Part shown: piece after piece, positions 1 to 5,664 of the stretch
Position numbering within the stretch: the first letter of the stretch is position 1
Layout: each line of letters opens with the position of its first letter
Assembly: GCA_020028375.1 (NCBI GenBank)
Contig: JAHZNX010000282.1
Coordinates: 1 to 5,664 of the forward strand
Source: Betaproteobacteria bacterium
GTDB taxonomy: Bacteria; Pseudomonadota; Gammaproteobacteria; Burkholderiales; SG8-41
Reading direction: 5' to 3'
Length of the DNA stretch: 5,664 nucleotides
Program-made: the position numbers and the translations under genes
The notes under the pieces: model-generated
The model's database searches: none
What the model was told of the DNA's origin: nothing
Seen by the model: only the letters and a program-made list of their open reading frames with translations

Positions 1-806
1 AAGAACATGATGGCGGCCATGGAGAGGAACGTGAGCGAGGCCCAGGTCGTGTAATTGCCGGCGGCTCCCCCGAACGTGAGCAGCGCACCGAGCTCGGGTA
101 TCTGCGCGGCGCGGCTGAAGATGTCGCCGAAGCCATCGTAGAGCCAGAACGTGACGAAGAGCCCGACGGCGATGAAGGCGAGGAGCTTCACCAGCGACTC
201 GAAAGCGACCGCCGCCACCAGGCCCTCGTGGCGTTCGGTGGCATCGAGGTGGCGGGTGCCGAAGAGAATGGTGAACGCGGCGAGCAGCATGGCGATGTAG
301 AACGTGTTGTCGCCGAGGAAGAGGGGGGCGCTTTGCTTGTCCGGAATCGCCGTATCGCCTACGTGCAGGATGATCGAGAAGGTGTTCGAGATCGCCTTCA
401 GCTGCAGCGCGATGTAGGGGATGATCCCGACCACGGCGATGATCGTTACGAGGCCCCCGAGCATCTGGCTCTTGCCGTAGCGCGAGGCGATGAAGTCCGC
501 GATCGAGGTGATCCGGTTCTGCTTGCTGATGCGGATGATCTTCAGCATCACGTACCACCACAGCGCCGCCATCAGCGTCGGCCCGAGATAGATCGGCAGG
601 AAGCCGATGCCGCTGGTCGCCGCGCGCCCGACGCTGCCGTAGAACGTCCACGAAGTGCAATAGACGGCGAGCGAGAGCGCGAAGATGTAGGGGTTGGCGA
701 TGATGCTGCGGCCGGCGTCGGCGCGCTTGTCGCCGTAGTAGGCGATCGCGAACAACAGCCCGAGGTAGGCGAACGACGCGATGACGATGACCGGCGCGGT
801 GACCAT
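1..806 (-). CDS. SSS-fold membrane protein, probable sensor domain of a CbrA-type hybrid histidine kinase (partial)
   Basis: Translating the minus strand from the ATG at 806 gives 268 open residues running off the left edge, so the 3' end is missing. The product is very hydrophobic, with likely membrane segments near residues 4-24, 38-60, 68-92, 115-135, 165-183 and 198-222, matching the start of a sodium/solute symporter (SLC5) fold. Stretches such as TSWTFYGSVGRA (51-62) and GFLPIYLGPTLM (68-79) resemble CbrA-like kinases, which fuse this transporter-like domain to PAS, histidine-kinase and receiver domains, more than free-standing symporters. No kinase domain is visible here, so the kinase call is inference. 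The start has no purine-rich Shine-Dalgarno: the 24 bases before it are C-rich. The CbrX-like stop lies in the same frame just upstream, so translation probably depends on coupling to that gene. A plain solute/sodium symporter is the alternative. Confidence 0.8.
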   Translation of the reverse strand, partial: MVTAPVIVIASFAYLGLLFAIAYYGDKRADAGRSIIANPYIFALSLAVYCTSWTFYGSVGRAATSGIGFLPIYLGPTLMAALWWYVMLKIIRISKQNRITSIADFIASRYGKSQMLGGLVTIIAVVGIIPYIALQLKAISNTFSIILHVGDTAIPDKQSAPLFLGDNTFYIAMLLAAFTILFGTRHLDATERHEGLVAAVAFESLVKLLAFIAVGLFVTFWLYDGFGDIFSRAAQIPELGALLTFGGAAGNYTTWASLTFLSMAAIMF

Positions 807-830
807 GGCGGGATGCCGCGCGGGGGGCGG

Positions 831-1031
831 TCAGTCGTCGCCCTTCTCGACGATCAGCACCATGAGCGCGATCAGCAGCGCCCACACCGCGAACACGTAG
901 GCATAGAGGACCGGGATGCCGAACACCCGCGCCGGGCCGGCGAAGAGGTTGAGCAGAGGATAGTTGAGCAGCAGAAAGCCCAGCAGGAACAACGCCACCA
1001 GGCGCTGTCCCTTGATGCTCGGTCGGATCAT
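831..1031 (-). CDS. Small two-helix membrane protein, CbrX-like
   Basis: This 66-residue protein has a basic N-terminus (IRPSIKGQR), two hydrophobic segments at about residues 10-31 and 39-61, and an acidic tail, VEKGDD. A strong Shine-Dalgarno, GGGAGGA at 1043-1037, sits 5 bases before the ATG and fixes the start. The gene lies directly upstream of the symporter-fold sensor, as small proteins called CbrX lie upstream of cbrA in Pseudomonas. There the small gene is reported to control cbrA translation by coupling; I recall this from the literature and have not checked homology. Small membrane partners are also known for ordinary solute/sodium symporters (for example the DUF3311 and DUF4212 families), so a transporter-subunit role is possible. 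The gap to the next gene is 24 bases and both are in the same frame. Its biochemical function is unknown. Confidence 0.82.
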   Translation of the reverse strand: MIRPSIKGQRLVALFLLGFLLLNYPLLNLFAGPARVFGIPVLYAYVFAVWALLIALMVLIVEKGDD

Positions 1032-1051
1032 ATGGTTCCTCCCGATTACGG

Positions 1052-1087
1052 GCCCGCGCAGCCACCTCCTGCTTGAGCTGCGCGGGC
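1052..1087 (-). promoter_or_regulatory. GC-rich hairpin between acs and the CbrX-like gene
   Basis: Bases 1052-1062 (gcccgcgcagc) are perfectly complementary in inverted orientation to 1077-1087, giving an 11-bp stem with a 14-base loop. It begins 8 bases after the acs stop and ends just before the Shine-Dalgarno of the CbrX-like gene. On the minus-strand transcript it is followed by CCGTAATCGGG, not a U-run, so it does not look like a standard intrinsic terminator. Plausible roles are a partial terminator, a 3' stabiliser of acs mRNA, or a structure limiting translation of the next gene. The structure is seen in the sequence; the role is inferred. Confidence 0.6.
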
Positions 1088-1095
1088 GATTCCCG

Positions 1096-3153
<2,058 letters not shown>

Positions 3154-3261
3154 CGCGATTCCTCCCTATGATGTGCGCGACCTCCACAACGGCGGGCAAC
3201 CGGGCGGGGTACGCCTCGAAACCTATTGGACACCGGAATCCACTAAAATGGAAACATTAAA

Positions 3262-3311
3262 CGGCGCGCTTGTAAAGCCGCGCGCCGCGATTGGCGGGCG
3301 CGCAAGCCCGC
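3262..3311. repeat. Two GC-rich dyads in the acs/ffs divergent region
   Basis: Two perfect inverted repeats lie side by side between the start of acs and the ffs promoter. The first has 8-bp arms, CGGCGCGC at 3262-3269 and GCGCGCCG at 3280-3287, with a 10-base spacer. The second has 6-bp arms, GCGGGC at 3294-3299 and GCCCGC at 3306-3311, and overlaps the spacer of the proposed ffs promoter. Neither is followed by a T-run on either strand, so I do not call them terminators. They could be operator sites or chance in GC-rich DNA. The A/T-richer stretch 3221-3262 between them and acs is the likeliest place for the acs promoter, but I see no convincing -35/-10 pair there. Confidence 0.35.
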
Positions 3312-3321
3312 GTGCGATAAT
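3291..3321 (+). promoter_or_regulatory. Probable ffs promoter with extended -10
   Basis: TGCGATAAT at 3313-3321 is an extended -10 element: TG, one base, then GATAAT, five of six matching the TATAAT consensus. TTGGCG at 3291-3296 is a weak -35 candidate with a 19-base spacer, longer than ideal, which the extended -10 would offset. Transcription would begin near 3328, leaving a short 5' leader before the conserved RNA; in E. coli such a leader on 4.5S RNA is removed by RNase P. As the sequence stands, this is also the only visible promoter for the dnaX-ybaB-recR genes. Confidence 0.55.
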
Positions 3322-3338
3322 ATTTACGAATTGCTTAC

Positions 3339-3428
3339 GGCGGGCCTCCCCGCATTGCAGGGTAGTGAACCTGGTCAGGTCCGGAAGGAAGCAGCCAAAG
3401 CTATTTTCTGCAGGTGCCGGGGGTAAGG
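3339..3428 (+). ncRNA. ffs: Signal recognition particle RNA (4.5S type), 3' end missing
   Basis: The RNA is the scaffold that binds Ffh protein to target nascent membrane proteins. Positions 3373-3398 match the apical domain of E. coli 4.5S RNA base for base from memory, including the CC-GGAA-GG tetraloop stem at 3381-3388 and the AGCAG internal-loop strand. The long hairpin continues outward through TAG (3363-3365) with CTA (3401-3403), TGCAG (3356-3360) with CTGCA (3408-3412), CCCCG (3348-3352) with CGGGG (3418-3422), and CCT (3345-3347) with AGG (3426-3428). The next 5' bases, CGGCGGG at 3338-3344, should pair with a CCCGCCG-like strand, but from 3429 the sequence is dnaX coding and no partner exists. 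The closing helix is therefore cut off. The 5' boundary is approximate; the identity is very secure. Confidence 0.93.
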
Positions 3429-3434
3429 GTACGC
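3424..3434 (+). other. Abrupt ffs/dnaX junction (deletion or assembly join)
   Basis: The SRP RNA pairing holds up to 3428 (AGG at 3426-3428 with CCT at 3345-3347) and fails from 3429. The DnaX codons for GTRG begin at 3428. The two genes thus meet with an overlap of about one or two G residues. Expected but absent are the last bases of ffs, its terminator, the dnaX ribosome-binding site and about 44 codons of dnaX. The join happens to leave the Walker A motif complete and in frame with an upstream ATG. Confidence 0.85.
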
Positions 3435-4861
3435 GCGGCGTGGGCAAGACCACGCTCGCGCGCATCATTGCCAAGGCGCTCAATTGCGAAACCGGCGTGA
3501 CCCCGACCCCGTGCGGCCGCTGCGCAGCGTGCACGGAGATCGACGGCGGCCGCTTCGTCGACCTGCTCGAGCTCGATGCCGCCTCCAACACCCAGGTGGA
3601 CAACATGCGTGAGCTCCTGGAGAACGCGCTGTACGCGCCGACCGCCGGACGCTACAAGGTCTACATCATCGATGAAGTGCACATGCTCTCGCGCAGCGCC
3701 TTCAACGCCATGCTGAAGACGCTGGAGGAGCCGCCCCAGCACGTCAAGTTCATCCTTGCCACCACGGAGCCCCAGAGAGTACCGGTAACCGTGCTGTCGC
3801 GCTGCCTGCAGTTCAGCCTGAAGCGGATCCCCCAGCAGCAGATCGCGGGCCGGCTGCAGCACATCCTGGAGGCGGAAGGCATCCGCTGCGAGCCCGCCGC
3901 GCTGCCGTTGATCACGCGGGCCGCCCAAGGCAGCATGCGCGACGCCCTGTCATTGCTCGACCAGGCGATCGCGCATGGCGGGGGCAGCGTGACGCAGGAA
4001 TCGGTGCGCGCCATGCTCGGCGTGATCGGACAGGACCACCTCTATTCGATCCTGCGGGCGCTGGCGGCGCGCGACGGCGCCGCGCTTGTTGCGGAAGCCG
4101 AGCGCATGGCGGAGCGCAGCCTGTCCTTCGATGCGGCGCTTCAGGACCTCGCGTCGTTGCTGCACCGGTTGTCGCTCGCGCAGGCAGTGCCGGAGACGAT
4201 CGGCGAGGATGACCCGGATCGCGACACGATCAGCGAGCTGGCGGGTTGCATTCCCGCGGACGACCTCCAGCTTCATTACCAGATCGCGATCCAGGGACGG
4301 AGCGACCTCGGGCTTGCGCCGGACGAGCAGGCCGGCTTCACCATGACGCTCCTGAGGATGCTGGCGTTTGCTCCGGCCGGGCAGGGGGCCACCGTGGGGG
4401 CTTCCGGCACGGCGCGCGGGGCCGGAGGGCCGGTGCCGGCCGCCGGCCCAAAAAAAAACCGCGATGACCGGGACTGGCAGCAAACGGTCGATCAGCTGGG
4501 TCTGACCGGCATGGCGCGCGTGCTTGCGCAGCATTGCGAGCTGGTGACCCGCGACGCGGGGCGCGTCGAGCTGCGGATCGCGCAGGCCCACCAGCACCTG
4601 CTCGACGGGCCGTTCCAGCAGCGGCTGAAGGCGGCGCTGGAGCAGCACTTTGGCGCTTCCCTGAGGGTCACGATCCAGGTCGTGCCGGATGCGAGTGGCG
4701 CGCCCGCCGCCATCGCCGACCGCGGCCGCCAGCAGCGCCAGGAGCAGGCCATCGCGGGAATCGAGCGCGACCCCTTCGTGCGCGAGCTCGTGGAAGGCTT
4801 CGATGCGCGCGTGATCGAATCCTCGATCAAGCCGGCACCATCGTCAGACGGTAAACAGTAG
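3428..4861 (+). CDS. dnaX: DNA polymerase III clamp-loader subunit tau/gamma, 5'-truncated
   Basis: DnaX is the ATPase motor of the clamp loader that puts the beta sliding clamp on DNA; its tau form also ties polymerase III cores to the helicase. Recognisable coding begins at Walker A, GTRGVGKTT (3428 on). It continues with four zinc-finger cysteines (C-x9-C-GR-C-AA-C), Walker B IIDEVHMLS, sensor 1 ATTEPQRVPVTVLSRC containing the SRC arginine finger, and sensor 2 GSMRDALSLLDQ. A Gly/Ala/Pro linker follows, then a tau-type C-terminal domain. The window holds 477 codons; family members have about 44 residues before Walker A, and these are absent, replaced by SRP RNA sequence. An in-frame ATG at 3173 would read through ffs, but the peptide does not resemble DnaX, so no true start is visible. 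A recoding site at 4419-4467 probably yields gamma. ybaB begins 14 bases after the stop. Confidence 0.93.
   Translation, partial: GTRGVGKTTLARIIAKALNCETGVTPTPCGRCAACTEIDGGRFVDLLELDAASNTQVDNMRELLENALYAPTAGRYKVYIIDEVHMLSRSAFNAMLKTLEEPPQHVKFILATTEPQRVPVTVLSRCLQFSLKRIPQQQIAGRLQHILEAEGIRCEPAALPLITRAAQGSMRDALSLLDQAIAHGGGSVTQESVRAMLGVIGQDHLYSILRALAARDGAALVAEAERMAERSLSFDAALQDLASLLHRLSLAQAVPETIGEDDPDRDTISELAGCIPADDLQLHYQIAIQGRSDLGLAPDEQAGFTMTLLRMLAFAPAGQGATVGASGTARGAGGPVPAAGPKKNRDDRDWQQTVDQLGLTGMARVLAQHCELVTRDAGRVELRIAQAHQHLLDGPFQQRLKAALEQHFGASLRVTIQVVPDASGAPAAIADRGRQQRQEQAIAGIERDPFVRELVEGFDARVIESSIKPAPSSDGKQ
4419..4467 (+). promoter_or_regulatory. dnaX recoding site: GC hairpin, A9 slippery run, -1 frame stop
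   Basis: Nine A residues at 4450-4458 are read in the main frame as CCA AAA AAA AAC (P-K-K-N). A -1 shift, or one extra A in the mRNA, gives K-P-R and then TGA at 4465-4467, ending the protein between the ATPase part and the tau-specific domain. Directly before the run is a strong hairpin: GGGCCGG (4419-4425) pairs perfectly with CCGGCCC (4443-4449), with an inner GGCCG/CGGCC stem (4428-4432 with 4437-4441) and a GTGC loop. A weaker stem follows, GATGACCG (4463-4470) with CGGTCGATC (4485-4493, one bulge). E. coli makes gamma by ribosomal frameshifting on A6G; Thermus makes it by polymerase slippage on A9. The A9 length and the abutting upstream hairpin favour slippage here, as inference. Confidence 0.75.
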
Positions 4862-4875
4862 ATGCGGAGCTCGGA

Positions 4876-5199
4876 ATGAAAGGCGGAATCGGCAACCTGA
4901 TGAAGCAGGCGCAGCTGATGCAGGACAACATGAAGAAGCTGCAGGGCGAGCTCGCCGCCATGGAGATCGAGGGCCAGGCGGGTTCGGGCATGGTGAAGGT
5001 CGTCATGACCGGCCGCCACGAGGTGCGGCGCGTCATCATCGATCCCCGCCTGCTCGCGGACGACCGGGAGATGCTGGAAGACCTGGTCGCGGCCGCGGTC
5101 AACGACGCCACCCGGCGCGTCGAGGCGATGACCCAGGAAAAGATGGCGGGCGTGACCGCGGGCCTGCCGTTGCCGCCGGGCCTAAAACTCCCGTTCTAG
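4876..5199 (+). CDS. ybaB: Nucleoid-associated protein, YbaB/EbfC family
   Basis: This 107-residue protein has the usual length and layout of YbaB/EbfC. A charged N-terminal helix (IGNLMKQAQLMQDNMKKLQ, residues 5-23) is followed by beta strands around GMVKVVMTGRHEVRRVIID (38-56) and a C-terminal helix DLVAAAVNDATRRVEAMTQ (69-87), ending in the Gly/Pro-rich GLPLPPGLKLPF. The family forms tweezer-like dimers that bind DNA and help organise the nucleoid. GGAG at 4866-4869, 6 bases before the ATG, supports this start. The gene starts 14 bases after the dnaX stop and precedes recR, the same order as in E. coli, so it is very probably co-transcribed with dnaX. Its exact role beside the clamp loader and RecR is not established. 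Confidence 0.95.
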   Translation: MKGGIGNLMKQAQLMQDNMKKLQGELAAMEIEGQAGSGMVKVVMTGRHEVRRVIIDPRLLADDREMLEDLVAAAVNDATRRVEAMTQEKMAGVTAGLPLPPGLKLPF

Positions 5200-5202
5200 G
5201 CT

Positions 5203-5288
5203 AGTTTCAAGTTTCGAGTTTCGAGTTTGAAGTCGCCCGATACGATGTTGAGCGAGAACTTGAAACTTGAAACTTCAAACTCGGAACT
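5203..5288. repeat. Heptad-based imperfect inverted repeat between ybaB and recR
   Basis: The left arm at 5203-5230 is four tandem heptads close to AGTTTCR (AGTTTCA, AGTTTCG, AGTTTCG, AGTTTGA), followed by AGT. The right arm at 5258-5288 carries the complementary heptads (ACTTGAA, ACTTGAA, ACTTCAA, ACTCGGA, then ACT). Aligned without gaps, 25 of 31 positions are complementary, rising to 28 of 31 with G-U pairs, around a 24-base spacer. The A/T-rich, tandem character differs sharply from the surrounding GC-rich coding DNA. It looks like a dispersed intergenic repeat rather than an intrinsic terminator, since no T-run follows. It fills nearly all of the 95 bases between the two genes. Confidence 0.8.
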
Positions 5289-5297
5289 GTCTTGATG
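5283..5297 (+). promoter_or_regulatory. Weak recR ribosome-binding site inside the repeat arm
   Basis: GGAA at 5283-5286, 8 bases before the ATG at 5295, is the only Shine-Dalgarno-like stretch for recR. It lies at the end of the right arm of the inverted repeat and would pair with 5203-5208 if the hairpin forms in mRNA. A TTG codon directly precedes the ATG in frame; ATG is preferred because RecR proteins start at about this point. Confidence 0.5.
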
Positions 5298-5664
5298 AAG
5301 ACCCCGTCATCGCTGGAGGCGCTGATCTCCGCCTTGCGCTGCCTGCCGGGCATGGGGCCGAAGTCGGCGCAGCGCACGGCATTTCATTTGCTGCAGCGCG
5401 ACCAGGCGGGTGCGGCGCGCCTGGCGGCCGCGCTCACGCAGGCGCTCGCGAAAATCCGCCAGTGCGAGCAGTGCAACAGCTATGCCGAGGCCTCAGTGTG
5501 CGAATTGTGCAGCTCGCCGCGGCGCAATCGGGCGCTGCTGTGCGTCGTGGAGACGCCCGGCGATTTGCTCATGATGGAGCAGGCGCAGTGCTACCAGGGG
5601 CTGTATTTCGTGCTGATGGGCGCGCTCTCGCCGCTCGACGGCATCGGCCCCAAAGAGATCCATG
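5295..5664 (+). CDS. recR: Recombination mediator protein RecR (partial, N-terminal 123 residues)
   Basis: RecR works with RecF and RecO to load RecA onto single-stranded DNA at gaps during recombinational repair. The visible part starts with the helix-hairpin-helix region (LISALRCLPGMGPKSAQRTAFHLL, residues 10-33, containing the conserved LPGMGPKSAQR). A four-cysteine zinc motif follows (C57, C60, C69, C72 in CEQC...CELC), then the start of the Toprim domain (VVETPGDLLMME, 84-95, with the conserved acidic E86). The frame is open to the right edge; full RecR is about 200 residues, so roughly 75-80 lie outside. It is the last visible gene of the dnaX-ybaB-recR group, but is separated from ybaB by 95 bases of repeat, unlike the tight dnaX-ybaB spacing. 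Confidence 0.95.
   Translation, partial: MKTPSSLEALISALRCLPGMGPKSAQRTAFHLLQRDQAGAARLAAALTQALAKIRQCEQCNSYAEASVCELCSSPRRNRALLCVVETPGDLLMMEQAQCYQGLYFVLMGALSPLDGIGPKEIH

Noticed and set aside
228..1076. Plus-strand open frame of 282 codons over the sensor and small membrane gene
   Set aside because: It is a low-complexity Arg/Asp/Glu/Gly product, typical of the reverse complement of hydrophobic coding DNA. The minus strand carries recognisable membrane proteins.
3294..3311. Terminator for an upstream transcript
   Set aside because: The 6-bp stem is followed by GTGCGATAAT, which is the promoter -10 region, and no T-run is present on either strand.
3173..3427. N-terminal extension of DnaX
   Set aside because: It spans the ffs promoter and the SRP RNA, and the peptide lacks any DnaX N-terminal sequence.
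4419..4458. Intrinsic terminator inside dnaX
   Set aside because: The hairpin is followed by A9, not T9, on the coding strand. On the minus strand the T-run precedes the hairpin. The geometry is wrong for termination either way.
3950..4648. Minus-strand open frames within dnaX
   Set aside because: They are shadow frames opposite conserved DnaX motifs, with no domain and no ribosome-binding site of note.
5203..5288. CRISPR array or transcription terminator
   Set aside because: The 7-base tandem units have no unique spacers, so it is not CRISPR. The stem has many mismatches and no T-run follows it.

Overview
The window is GC-rich, densely packed bacterial chromosome carrying housekeeping genes. 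The order SRP RNA (ffs) - dnaX - ybaB - recR, with an acetyl-CoA synthetase gene and a CbrX/CbrA-type membrane sensor pair next to it, suggests a proteobacterium. Betaproteobacteria is my best guess, from general familiarity with the protein sequences rather than a search.

Left half (1-3153, minus strand), read from right to left: an AMP-forming acetyl-CoA synthetase (acs); a small two-helix membrane protein of CbrX type; and the N-terminal 268 residues of a sodium/solute-symporter-fold protein that looks like the input domain of a CbrA-type hybrid histidine kinase. The three genes are close together and co-oriented, so they are probably one transcription unit linking acetate activation to carbon-source sensing. 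An 11-bp perfect GC-rich hairpin lies between acs and the small gene.

Centre (3154-3428): a short divergent intergenic region with an extended -10 promoter on the plus strand and the SRP 4.5S-type RNA gene. The RNA's closing helix loses its 3' partner strand at 3428/3429. At the same base the sequence becomes dnaX, in the Walker A codons. The end of ffs, the dnaX leader and roughly the first 44 dnaX codons are therefore missing. This is either a real deletion or, more likely for two essential genes, an assembly collapse.

Right half (3428-5664, plus strand): dnaX (clamp-loader tau/gamma), ybaB (nucleoid-associated protein) and the first 123 codons of recR (recombination mediator). dnaX carries a run of nine A immediately after a strong GC hairpin. 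A -1 shift there meets a stop within three codons, which is the layout expected for programmed production of a short gamma form. Between ybaB and recR is an imperfect inverted repeat built from heptads (AGTTTCR), and its right arm covers the only Shine-Dalgarno-like bases of recR.

I found no new defence, mobile or biosynthetic system. The points worth following up are the ffs/dnaX junction, the dnaX recoding site, the heptad repeat before recR, and the single-stop arrangement of the CbrX/CbrA-like pair.
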